Source: MAG-120531 sp029242825 (GTDB lineage Bacteria; Bacteroidota; Bacteroidia; Flavobacteriales; Flavobacteriaceae). From it: DNA of 23,199 bases. Numbering within the stretch: position 1 is the stretch's first letter; the number at the start of each line of letters is the position of its first letter. Position numbers and translations under genes: made by a program. The stretch spans positions 1-23,199 of the forward strand of contig JAQWTF010000086.1 of NCBI GenBank assembly GCA_029242825.1, given 5' to 3'. Below, piece by piece: positions 13,865-21,271 of the stretch. The notes under the pieces are model-generated. The model searched no databases. It worked only from the letters and a program-made list of their open reading frames with translations, and was not told the DNA's origin.

Positions 13865-16009
13865 TTATTCTAGCTCAGAATTAAGAATTTCAAGGAGTTC
13901 TAGTGCGGTTTTAGCCATTGGAACGCCTGGGCCAAATACAGCTTTAGCGCCATTTTCTTTTAAGCTGACAATGTCTTTTATGGGAATAATACCCCCAAGT
14001 ACAATTTTAATGTCCAAAGCATTGGCTTTTTTTAAAGCCAGTTGTAAATCTTGAAGAATGGTTTTGTGTCCTCCAGCTAGGGAAGAAATCCCTAGAAAGT
14101 GCACATCGCTTTCAATTGCTTGTTTTACTGCATTTTCTGCTGTTTGAAATAAGGGACCTAGGTCTACATCAAAACCCATGTCTGCAAGAGATGTAGCCAC
14201 AATCTTAATGCCTCTATCGTGACCGTCTTGGCCAATTTTAGCTAACATAATTCTGGGTCTTCTACCAGAATTGCGCAGGTAATCCTGTACTTTTTCTCGA
14301 GCAAGTTCAAATGTTTTATCTGATTTAATTCCTTTAGAATACACCCCTGAAAATAAATGTTGTTTGGCTTTATAGCGTCCAAAAACTTGCTCTAAAGCAT
14401 GGCTTATTTCTCCTAAAGTAGCTCTTTTTCTAGCAGCAATTACAGATAAGTGAAGTAAATTATCTGAAGGATCTATCTTTTTTAGGCTATGAACAGATTT
14501 AGTTGAATCAATAGCTAATATTTTTTTAGCGGCTATTTCAATATTGGCTAACGCAAGTTTAACTTCGGTTTCATCTCGCTGAGATTTCAGCTGTTTTAAT
14601 TGTTCTTTTTGCTTTTCAAGAACTTCTAAATTATCAATCTCTAAATGATCAATTGGGGGTTCCATTTCATCATTAAAAGCATTCACACCAACAATAATAT
14701 CTGAGCTATTGTCAATATTGGCTTGTTTTAATGTTGCGGCCTCTTCAATACTTGTCTTTGCTTTTCCCTCTTTAATCCAGTGTATAATTCCACCCTCAGT
14801 TTCAATATCTGATAGTATTTTATCGGTTTCAGCAATAAGATCTGCTGTCTTTTTTTCTATCAAAAGGCTGCCACCCAATGGATCTATGATTTGTTTCACA
14901 CCAGATTCTTCTTGAAGAAATATTTGGGTATTTCTAGCAATACGAGCAGAAAAATCTGTGGGGAGTGCAATGGCCTCATCTAAAGCATTGGTATGTAAAC
15001 TTTGGGTGCCTCCTAAAACTGCAGCCATAGCTTCTACGGTTGTTCGGGTTACATTGTTAAAAGGATCTTGTGCTGCCAAGCTCCAACCACTTGTTTGACA
15101 ATGTGCCCTGAGCATTAATGACTTGGGATTCTTTGGATTCCACTGTTGCATTTTACGCGCCCAAATGGTTCTTGCTGCCCTCAGCTTTGCAATTTCCGCT
15201 ACAGGATCCATACCAATTCCCCAGAAGAAAGATAATCTGGGGGCGAATTGATCTATTTCCAAACCTGAATCTAACCCTAATTCAACATACGCGAGCCCAT
15301 TGGCTATAGTATAAGCCAATTCCTGCGCCGTTGTTGCTCCTGCCTCTTGCATATGGTAACCAGAGATACTAATGCTGTTGAATTTAGGCATTAGTGCTGC
15401 GGTGTATTGAAAAATATGTGAAATAATTTGTAAAGAAGGTTCTGGGGGGTATATGTAAGTGTTGCGTACTAAAAATTCCTTTAAGATGTCGTTTTGTATG
15501 GTACCACTCAAAGATTTCAATGGAGTTCCCTGTTCTTCTGCAGTCACAATGTAAAAAGCCATTATAGGAAGCACAGCACCATTCATGGTCATAGAAACGG
15601 ACATCTGATCTAAAGGAATGTCTTTAAAAAGTCGTTTCATGTCTTCTACAGAATCAATCGCCACACCGGCTTTACCCACGTCTGCTCTGGCCAATGCATG
15701 GTCAGAGTCATAGCCTCTGTGGGTGGGGAGATCAAACGCTACAGAAAGTCCTTTTTGTCCTCCTTTTAGGTTTTTTTTGTAAAAATTATTGCTTTCTTCT
15801 GCGGTAGAAAAACCTGCATACTGACGTATAGTCCAAGGTTTGTGCAAGTACATTCTACTGTGAAGGCCTCTGGTGAAAGGAGGAAAACCGGCCGCATTTC
15901 CTTCAATATCTACAAGCGTTCCTATTTTCCCAGATTCCTTTAAAGGAGTTTCTGGAGACAGATCCTTGTCTATATTTAAATATGCAATGGTGTCTCTACT
16001 GATTTTCAT
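13865..16009 (-). CDS. scpA: Methylmalonyl-CoA mutase, large (catalytic) subunit
   Basis: Adenosylcobalamin enzyme that interconverts succinyl-CoA and (R)-methylmalonyl-CoA, linking propionate, odd-chain fatty acid and branched amino acid breakdown to the TCA cycle. The 714 residues hold the TIM-barrel with the CoA and substrate block R-M-Y-L-H-K-P-W-T-I-R-Q-Y-A-G-F-S-T-A-E (Y54 equals the catalytic tyrosine of the family), S-V-S-M-T-M-N-G-A-V (136-145), S-G-Y-H-M-Q-E-A-G-A (histidine near the substrate), then a linker (about 475-560) and the cobalamin domain with Q-D-G-H-D-R-G; His597 should coordinate cobalt. Further cobalamin-domain motifs (S-S-L-A-G-G-H and L-G-G-I-I-P) are intact. The start overlaps the small subunit gene by 14 bases. 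I see no epimerase, MeaB chaperone or propionyl-CoA carboxylase nearby. Confidence 0.97.
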   Translation of the reverse strand: MKISRDTIAYLNIDKDLSPETPLKESGKIGTLVDIEGNAAGFPPFTRGLHSRMYLHKPWTIRQYAGFSTAEESNNFYKKNLKGGQKGLSVAFDLPTHRGYDSDHALARADVGKAGVAIDSVEDMKRLFKDIPLDQMSVSMTMNGAVLPIMAFYIVTAEEQGTPLKSLSGTIQNDILKEFLVRNTYIYPPEPSLQIISHIFQYTAALMPKFNSISISGYHMQEAGATTAQELAYTIANGLAYVELGLDSGLEIDQFAPRLSFFWGIGMDPVAEIAKLRAARTIWARKMQQWNPKNPKSLMLRAHCQTSGWSLAAQDPFNNVTRTTVEAMAAVLGGTQSLHTNALDEAIALPTDFSARIARNTQIFLQEESGVKQIIDPLGGSLLIEKKTADLIAETDKILSDIETEGGIIHWIKEGKAKTSIEEAATLKQANIDNSSDIIVGVNAFNDEMEPPIDHLEIDNLEVLEKQKEQLKQLKSQRDETEVKLALANIEIAAKKILAIDSTKSVHSLKKIDPSDNLLHLSVIAARKRATLGEISHALEQVFGRYKAKQHLFSGVYSKGIKSDKTFELAREKVQDYLRNSGRRPRIMLAKIGQDGHDRGIKIVATSLADMGFDVDLGPLFQTAENAVKQAIESDVHFLGISSLAGGHKTILQDLQLALKKANALDIKIVLGGIIPIKDIVSLKENGAKAVFGPGVPMAKTALELLEILNSELE

Positions 16010-17384
16010 CTAAGTCTTTTAAGGCTTTTTGTTCAAAGTAGGTAGCGTATCTATTAGGAATTATAGGTGCAATGAGGGTTTTTCTCTTGTCTATTCTTAA
16101 AAATGGATATTTTTCATAAGTCAATTCTTCCCTCTCAAACAATAGGTTTGCACCCAAAAGTGACCGCTTTTTTAAGCGGTATAATTCCATTTGCTTTTCA
16201 AATTGAAGGTGAATGGCTTTTTGAATGCTGTTGTTTTTAAGTCCAGTAATGAAACCTCCATTAGCCTCGGTGCTTTTAAAAATTGACAACGCTTTTTCAG
16301 CAATTTCAAAAGCAATGTGGGCTATTGAGAAACTTCCTAATACGGGGTCTTTTGTTCCAGACAAGCCACATTCGTGTTTTAAAATTAGCATCTGATTTAT
16401 GGATAAACGATCGCTGTAGGGATGACTTTTTTTATGAATGTGATCAAATGGTAGGTTGTACAAATTATGACACTTGCCTAATATTCCAGCCATTAAACTG
16501 CTGGTATTTCTAATTAGATTATGGTTGTTTTGAAATAGTGTTTGATCAATTTTTGAAGGTTGAGTGCTCAGCTTAAAAGGTATATTAAATTGATAAAGTT
16601 TCTTTAAATTATCCCAAAGTACTTCAAAGGCTTTGAGTTTACTTATCTCCATAAAGAAATCAGAGGACCTCATGTTAAAAACAAACTCAAAAGTATGTAC
16701 TTTATCTAACAGATTATTTTCAGATAGTACTAATAGATATTCGTGCGCATGAGCTAAGGCATAAGCCAGTTGCTGTGAGATACTGGCTCCTGCACTTTCA
16801 ATATTTCTGTTGTCTATAAGAATCCTAGGCTTTTCACTAAGGGATACGAATTGGCAGACTAAGTCCAGATCTACTTGTTCACTAAACCACCAATTTCCTC
16901 TGGTAAAAAACTGACTGATCGGGTCTAGTTGAATGCGACAGGACTTTTTTAAATCAGTATTTAAACATCTTATAAAATTTTCAAGTTGTTTGGAGTTTGT
17001 TTTTTGTAATTCAAAAATGAGAAACTTATTCTCAGGCAGTTTTTTTGTTAGATCTAGCGGGTTTTCTATATTTTCTTGAATGAGAAATTTTACCTGATCA
17101 CATCCTTTTTCAAAGCTCCAAAGTGCTTTTTCAACAGACATTTTGCTGTTGTTACAAAACACTTCAATGCCAATATGAAAAGGATCCTGGTCTGGTGTGT
17201 TGCGGTTAAAATTTTCAGGGAGGTCTTCGTGAGTATAAAAGGGTTTTGTTTTTATGCCATCTGAACTTTCATGAAGCATTTGCTCGTTGTAATCTGCTCC
17301 ATCTAATTCATATTGAATTCTCTGTTTCCAAGCCTTTCCAGAAACAGCGGGGAAAATAGGTGTATTGGCGCTGTGGTTATTCAT
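15996..17384 (-). CDS. mutA: Methylmalonyl-CoA mutase, small (non-catalytic) subunit
   Basis: Partner of the large subunit in the alpha-beta mutase. The 462 residues begin with F-P-A-V-S-G-K-A-W-K-Q-R-I-Q-Y-E-L-D-G, a start typical of the beta subunit, and then give a degenerate barrel: I-S-Q-Q-L-A-Y-A-L-A-H-A-H-E-Y is the counterpart of a barrel helix in the large subunit, and M-R-S-S-D-F-F-M-E-I-S-K-L-K-A-F is also recognisable. No D-x-H-x-x-G cobalamin motif is present and the protein stops before where a B12 domain would begin, unlike the roughly 600-residue actinobacterial small subunit. It should therefore be structural rather than catalytic. It overlaps the FtsB-like gene by 8 bases upstream and scpA by 14 bases downstream, so the four genes udk to scpA form one tight operon. 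Confidence 0.93.
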   Translation of the reverse strand: MNNHSANTPIFPAVSGKAWKQRIQYELDGADYNEQMLHESSDGIKTKPFYTHEDLPENFNRNTPDQDPFHIGIEVFCNNSKMSVEKALWSFEKGCDQVKFLIQENIENPLDLTKKLPENKFLIFELQKTNSKQLENFIRCLNTDLKKSCRIQLDPISQFFTRGNWWFSEQVDLDLVCQFVSLSEKPRILIDNRNIESAGASISQQLAYALAHAHEYLLVLSENNLLDKVHTFEFVFNMRSSDFFMEISKLKAFEVLWDNLKKLYQFNIPFKLSTQPSKIDQTLFQNNHNLIRNTSSLMAGILGKCHNLYNLPFDHIHKKSHPYSDRLSINQMLILKHECGLSGTKDPVLGSFSIAHIAFEIAEKALSIFKSTEANGGFITGLKNNSIQKAIHLQFEKQMELYRLKKRSLLGANLLFEREELTYEKYPFLRIDKRKTLIAPIIPNRYATYFEQKALKDLDENQ

Positions 17385-17706
17385 CTAAAATACTGTCTTG
17401 GTATTCTATAATAAACACAGCTTCATTTTTCTTTTTCAGGAAATACCGTTCTCTTGCGAATTTTTCCATGGCTTCATCTGAAGATAAGTTTTTAAGGGCT
17501 TTTCTATCTTTTTCAATCTCCCCCTCAAGATACTCCTTTTCAGCTTCTAAACTTTCAATTTGAGATTGTAATTCTTTTTGAATAAGAAAAGAATTGGTGT
17601 CAAAAAAAAACATCCAAACCAGAAAAGCGCTTAAAATAAGCACGTAAATGTTGGTCACGAATGAGACCCATTTTTTCTGTCTGAAATGTTTTAGTTTTTT
17701 AAGCAT
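17377..17706 (-). CDS. FtsB/DivIC-like septum formation protein
   Basis: A 109-residue bitopic membrane protein: a basic cytosolic N-terminus (residues 1-14), one transmembrane helix at about 16-36 rich in L, V and F, then a coiled coil (about 42-75) with heptad-spaced leucines, and a short end with the family pattern D-E-A-M-E-K-F-A-R-E-R-Y-F-L-K-K-K-N-E-A-V-F. This is the FtsB/DivIC layout; these proteins join FtsL and FtsQ (DivIB) in the divisome and help switch on septal wall synthesis. FtsL and DivIB are not in the window. It lies 22 bases after udk and its stop overlaps the mutA ATG by 8 bases. The family is sure enough; which of FtsB or DivIC fits better is not decidable here. Confidence 0.87.
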   Translation of the reverse strand: MLKKLKHFRQKKWVSFVTNIYVLILSAFLVWMFFFDTNSFLIQKELQSQIESLEAEKEYLEGEIEKDRKALKNLSSDEAMEKFARERYFLKKKNEAVFIIEYQDSILDE

Positions 17707-17728
17707 GAACTCATTTTAATCTTTACAG

Positions 17729-18337
17729 CTAATTTAATTTGTCATTGATAATAGTTCTCACAATATCAACAGCGACTGTATTGTAATGGTTATTAGGTAT
17801 TATAATATCTGCAAATTCTTTTGCTGGCTCAATAAATTGATCATGCATGGGTTTTAAAGTCGTTTGGTATCTATTTAAAACTTCTTCTAAGTCACGGCCG
17901 CGCTCCTGTAAGTCTCGTTTAAGCCTTCTCATTAGACGTTCGTCTGAATCTGCATGTACAAATATTTTAATATCAAAAAGGTCCCTTAATTCAGGGTGAC
18001 TCATGATTAAAATACCCTCTACGATCATCACTTTTCTAGGATCCGTTTTTACAGTATTATTTGTTCTATTATGTGCCACAAATGAATATTCGGGTTGCGC
18101 TATGCTGTTGCCTTTTTTTAAGGCTTCCAAATGCGCCGCTAATAGATCAAAATCAATGGAGTTTGGGTGGTCAAAATTCACTTTAACCCTTTCTTCCATA
18201 CTTAAATGAGTCAAATCATTGTAGTAGGAGTCTTGTGAAATTACCCCTACCTCATTTTCAGGAAGTTCATTGATAATTTGGTTTACTACAGTTGTTTTAC
18301 CGCAGCCTGTACCTCCTGTAATTCCAATGATGAGCAT
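17729..18337 (-). CDS. udk: Uridine kinase
   Basis: Phosphorylates uridine and cytidine with ATP or GTP in pyrimidine salvage. I start it at the ATG at 18335-18337, giving 202 residues beginning M-L-I-I-G-I-T-G-G-T-G-C-G-K-T-T, with Walker A at 8-16, only a few residues from the N-terminus as in the family. The frame continues upstream to a TTG at 18370, but that stretch encodes an unlikely L-L-L-F-L-K-K-I-Y sequence and contains a promoter -7 box. Further motifs: S-Q-D-S-Y-Y-N-D (34-41, catalytic Asp36), I-D-F-D (about 62-65), V-E-G-I-L-I, and R-R-L-K-R-D-L-Q-E-R-G-R-D (nucleoside and ATP lid). First gene of the udk-ftsB-like-mutA-scpA operon. Confidence 0.95.
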   Translation of the reverse strand: MLIIGITGGTGCGKTTVVNQIINELPENEVGVISQDSYYNDLTHLSMEERVKVNFDHPNSIDFDLLAAHLEALKKGNSIAQPEYSFVAHNRTNNTVKTDPRKVMIVEGILIMSHPELRDLFDIKIFVHADSDERLMRRLKRDLQERGRDLEEVLNRYQTTLKPMHDQFIEPAKEFADIIIPNNHYNTVAVDIVRTIINDKLN

Positions 18338-18352
18338 AATGTATATTTTTTT

Positions 18353-18360
18353 CAAAAATA
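18353..18360 (-). promoter_or_regulatory. -7 promoter box for the udk operon
   Basis: On the minus strand this is TATTTTTG, an exact match to TAnnTTTG, 15 bases upstream of the udk ATG at 18337. No convincing -33 TTG is found at 17-23 bases. It lies inside the spurious TTG-started extension of udk, so it argues for the ATG start. Confidence 0.5.
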
Positions 18361-18426
18361 GCAATAACAAACTAAATTAATGCGAAATATTACAAAGACT
18401 ACTGCTTTGAATTTAAAAAGTACAGT

Positions 18427-18457
18427 AGGGCTTCTTACCATTAGAATACAAAGCCTT
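18427..18457 (-). terminator. Weak hairpin after anmK
   Basis: A 7-base stem with one G-T pair (AAGGCTT / AAGCCCT on the minus strand) and a 17-base loop, about 45 bases after the anmK stop. A T-run (CTTTTT) follows about 6 bases later. It lies in the 162-base gap between anmK and the udk ATG and could end the anmK transcript. The long loop makes it doubtful. Confidence 0.25.
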
Positions 18458-18499
18458 TTAGTTCATGACTCATGACGATTTTGTTTTAGTAAAGTTTCA

Positions 18500-19612
18500 T
18501 TAAAGCGGATTAAAAATAATGCCACAAGAACTGTCCTTAGCAGCGCCAGTGACACTTTTATAACAATTTACTTTGGCCTGTACTTTAAGATAACCCATAA
18601 AAGCAAATATGAGGGCTTCTTTAAAGGCTATAATTTCTTTATTTCCTATGTCAATACTAGCCAAGGACTGTAGCTTTTCTGAAAGACAATGGACTAAAAA
18701 TTGATTGAAGGCACCACCACCGCTCAATAAAATTTTATCTCCTTTTTCTAGACTAGGGGCAATAGACCTAAACATTTGGTGCGCTATATGAAGCACCGCT
18801 GTATAAAGCTGATCCTCAACCGTAGCACTATTATTTTCAAATAACGGTTTCATATTTGCTTCATACCATTCTACGCCTAAAGATTTGGGAAAAGGTGCGT
18901 CATAATACTCCAGCGCGTTTAATTGGTTGTATAAAGACTGATCTATCTTTCCTTTGGCAGCTATAGCCCCATTATGATCGTATTCTAGGCCTTTTTTTCC
19001 AGCCAAATCATTCAGTAGCATATTGGCAACACCAATATCATATGCTATGATATGAGGGTCGTGATTGTCCTCTTTATTTTTGCTTAATTTAACAGAAATA
19101 TTACTGATACCTCCAATGTTTATGCAGTATTTGTATGGACCAAATAAAAGAGCGTCTCCTATTGGAACTAATGGCGCTCCCTGACCACCAAGGGCAATAT
19201 CTGTATTTCTGAAGTCTGCAATGACTGGAATTTGAGTTTCATTTGCGATAGCTTGTCCAGCGCCCAGTTGAAAAGAATACCCCAGTTCTGGTCTGTGAAA
19301 TACAGTGTGTCCATGGCTAGCAATATAGTCACAGTCCAATTCATTAGATGCTAAAAAAATTCGAATCTGTTGGCCCAACCAATGGCCATATTGCTGGTGT
19401 TTTTCTAATAAAACATTACTTGAATCACTATAAGCTTCTCGTAGCATAGTCTTCATTTCTGCACTGTAAGCCAAGGTTTTAGTGTGGCGTATGTTATACA
19501 GATATCCTTGGCTTTTCGGATGCTCCAAAAATGAGCAAAGGGCTAGGTCTAAACCATCTAAAGAGGTGCCAGACATAATTCCTAAAAAAAACAGCTCCTT
19601 TTCTTTATTCAT
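18500..19612 (-). CDS. anmK: Anhydro-N-acetylmuramic acid kinase
   Basis: Opens the anhydro ring of 1,6-anhydroMurNAc and phosphorylates it to MurNAc-6-phosphate in peptidoglycan recycling. I start at the ATG at 19610-19612 (370 residues); the frame also opens at a TTG two codons earlier, which I reject. Motifs: the ATP-binding G-I-M-S-G-T-S-L-D-G-L-D near the N-terminus, H-G-H-T-V-F-H-R-P, D-F-R-N-T-D-I-A-L-G-G-Q-G-A-P-L-V-P with the catalytic aspartate, N-I-G-G-I-S-N-I-S, Y-D-I-G-V-A-N-M-L, and L-L-S-G-G-G-A-F-N near the C-terminus. Length is normal. It starts 23 bases after the GHL10 lipoprotein gene and is probably co-transcribed with it. No MurQ etherase is in the window; its product would need MurQ to become GlcNAc-6-phosphate. 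Confidence 0.95.
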   Translation of the reverse strand: MNKEKELFFLGIMSGTSLDGLDLALCSFLEHPKSQGYLYNIRHTKTLAYSAEMKTMLREAYSDSSNVLLEKHQQYGHWLGQQIRIFLASNELDCDYIASHGHTVFHRPELGYSFQLGAGQAIANETQIPVIADFRNTDIALGGQGAPLVPIGDALLFGPYKYCINIGGISNISVKLSKNKEDNHDPHIIAYDIGVANMLLNDLAGKKGLEYDHNGAIAAKGKIDQSLYNQLNALEYYDAPFPKSLGVEWYEANMKPLFENNSATVEDQLYTAVLHIAHQMFRSIAPSLEKGDKILLSGGGAFNQFLVHCLSEKLQSLASIDIGNKEIIAFKEALIFAFMGYLKVQAKVNCYKSVTGAAKDSSCGIIFNPL

Positions 19613-19635
19613 AATCAATTGCTTTATTGAAAACC

Positions 19636-21186
19636 TTATTTATCAATTAAAACCGCTTTACTTAATTCATTGAAGCGATTTACCCCTTTTATAAAAGTAA
19701 CTTTTGGGTTTTTAATATGTGCTAAGCCCTCATGAATAGGTAAAATGGCCACCACCTCCCCCAAATTGTTATTTTCACTCGTGCTGTATAATACCAGCTT
19801 TGTTATGTTAGGGTCAGCGACATTAACCCTAAAGTATTCTTGTGAAACTTCATGTATAGTGGCCTCTAATGGATAGCCTTCATTAGATGGGTATAATGGT
19901 GATAGGGGCGGGAGCACCCAGTTATGGAAAGGGCCTTTTCTTAAAAGAGTCACTACTTCCTGTAGACTCGGTTGCATCAGTGATTTTGCGCTAAAAATGA
20001 TTTGGCCTGTGATTTCAGACTGTTTACTTCCATAAGTCAGTTGATCTATCATTTCATTGGGGTTTGCCCAAGCAGGATCTGAATTATTGAAAATTTTGTA
20101 AGCACCATAGCCAATATAAATATTCGATTTCTTCTTCTCATTGGTCCACCAATCTACTAGTGTTTTGTGGGCTGCAGGAGCAAAGTCCATACTCCAGTAC
20201 AATTGAGGTGCCAAATAATCAATCCATCCTTTTTCCATCCAGACCAAAGGGTCTGCATAAAGATCATCAAAAGTAGTTTGCCCAGCGCGGGTGTTAGATC
20301 CTCTAGGATCCGTATAGCTGTTTTTCCAAACACCAAAGGGACTTACGCCAAAGGAAACCCAAGGTTTTTCATTTTTTACGCTGCTGTGAATCCCCTTGAT
20401 TAAACGGTTAATGTTTTCCCTACGCCAATCATCAATGGCTTGTCCATTTCCATATTGAGCAAAAGCTTTTTGGTCTTTAAATAGTGCCCCTTCTGTTTTG
20501 TATGGATAGAAATAGTCATCTAAATGTATGCCATCTATATTATAGCGTTTAGTAATGTCCTGTACAATAGTGATCAGATGTTGCTGCACTTCCGGAAGTC
20601 CAGGGTTGTAATAATATTTTGAACCATATGGCACCATCCATTCAGAGTGTTTGTTGAAATCATGGGAGGCACTCAATAAGGAAGTATCTTTTGTCATGGT
20701 TGCCCGGTAGGGATTAATCCATGCGTGAAAATCCATGCCATATTGGTGGGTGGTTTCAATGAGCCACTCTAATGGATCTGTATTGAACTTGTTGTTTTCT
20801 CCTTGTTTGCCGGTGAGGTATTTAGACCAAGGAGCCAAGTGGGTAGGGTAAAAAGCGTCTCCTGCTGCTCTTAGCTGTACAATCACCGCATTAAACTTTA
20901 AATCTTTATAAAACTCGAGCAAGTCTATATAGTCTTGCTGCATTTTTTCAAAAGAGTCATTGGGGTTTTTGGGCCAATCAATATTGGCTACTGTTGCTAT
21001 CCAAACAGCCCTAAAAGAACGCGCTGGATCTTTAAAAATAATAGGCGCTATTTTATGGTTGTTTTTTTCAACGGGGAGGCTTTTTACAACAGATGTTCCT
21101 AAACCTGTAGTCCGTTGTGCGCTGCAAGAGTATATTAAAAAGCTTAGAATGAAGCTAAAGCAGTAGAGTGATTTGGGTGGTTTCAT
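19636..21186 (-). CDS. GHL10 (DUF187) family lipoprotein glycoside hydrolase
   Basis: A 516-residue protein with a signal segment and lipobox-like L-I-Y-S-C, cysteine at residue 21. The GHL10 (PF02638-type) TIM-barrel follows: R-A-V-W-I-A-T-V-A-N-I-D-W-P (59-72), F-N-A-V-I-V-Q-L-R-A-A-G-D-A (98-111), P-L-E-W-L-I-E-T-T-H-Q-Y-G-M-D (138-152), W-I-N-P-Y-R (156-161), and D-G-I-H-L-D-D-Y-F-Y-P (218-228), with D223/D224 the likely catalytic acid region. After about residue 420 the C-terminal part looks like a beta-rich, fibronectin-like module. E. coli DigH (YddW), as I recall, is a lipoprotein of this family that cuts peptidoglycan strands lacking stem peptides. The adjacent anmK makes a cell-wall substrate more likely than a dietary polysaccharide. 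Likely anchored in the outer membrane. Confidence 0.88.
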   Translation of the reverse strand: MKPPKSLYCFSFILSFLIYSCSAQRTTGLGTSVVKSLPVEKNNHKIAPIIFKDPARSFRAVWIATVANIDWPKNPNDSFEKMQQDYIDLLEFYKDLKFNAVIVQLRAAGDAFYPTHLAPWSKYLTGKQGENNKFNTDPLEWLIETTHQYGMDFHAWINPYRATMTKDTSLLSASHDFNKHSEWMVPYGSKYYYNPGLPEVQQHLITIVQDITKRYNIDGIHLDDYFYPYKTEGALFKDQKAFAQYGNGQAIDDWRRENINRLIKGIHSSVKNEKPWVSFGVSPFGVWKNSYTDPRGSNTRAGQTTFDDLYADPLVWMEKGWIDYLAPQLYWSMDFAPAAHKTLVDWWTNEKKKSNIYIGYGAYKIFNNSDPAWANPNEMIDQLTYGSKQSEITGQIIFSAKSLMQPSLQEVVTLLRKGPFHNWVLPPLSPLYPSNEGYPLEATIHEVSQEYFRVNVADPNITKLVLYSTSENNNLGEVVAILPIHEGLAHIKNPKVTFIKGVNRFNELSKAVLIDK

Positions 21187-21214
21187 AGCGCCAAATTAGC
21201 AAAACAATTAAATA

Positions 21215-21250
21215 CAAAAGGCCTATTTTATAACTAAAATAGACCTTTTG
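21215..21250 (-). terminator. Strong inverted repeat, terminator after nagB
   Basis: CAAAAGG at 215-221 of the 21 kb region (21215-21221) pairs with CCTTTTG at 21244-21250; after one C-A mismatch, CTATTTTA (21223-21230) pairs with TAAAATAG (21235-21242), leaving a TAAC loop. The stem thus has 15 pairs and one mismatch. It lies 22 bases beyond the nagB stop and 28 bases before the ATG of the next gene. On the minus strand the stem ends in CCTTTTG and is followed by a T-rich stretch, so it is a good factor-independent terminator; its symmetry would let it also work on the other strand. Confidence 0.75.
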
Positions 21251-21271
21251 GGGTGGTTATGGTTGGATTAA

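Noticed and set aside
14892..14899. TGTTTCAC, a perfect half of the ParB parS palindrome.
   Set aside because: The other half does not follow (ACCAGATT instead of GTGAAACA) and it lies inside scpA.
18338..18370. N-terminal extension of uridine kinase from a TTG.
   Set aside because: It moves Walker A away from the N-terminus and covers a promoter -7 box.
18463..18475. Direct repeat CATGACTCATGAC in the anmK-udk gap.
   Set aside because: Only about one and a half copies of an 8-base unit; too short to mean anything without more copies.
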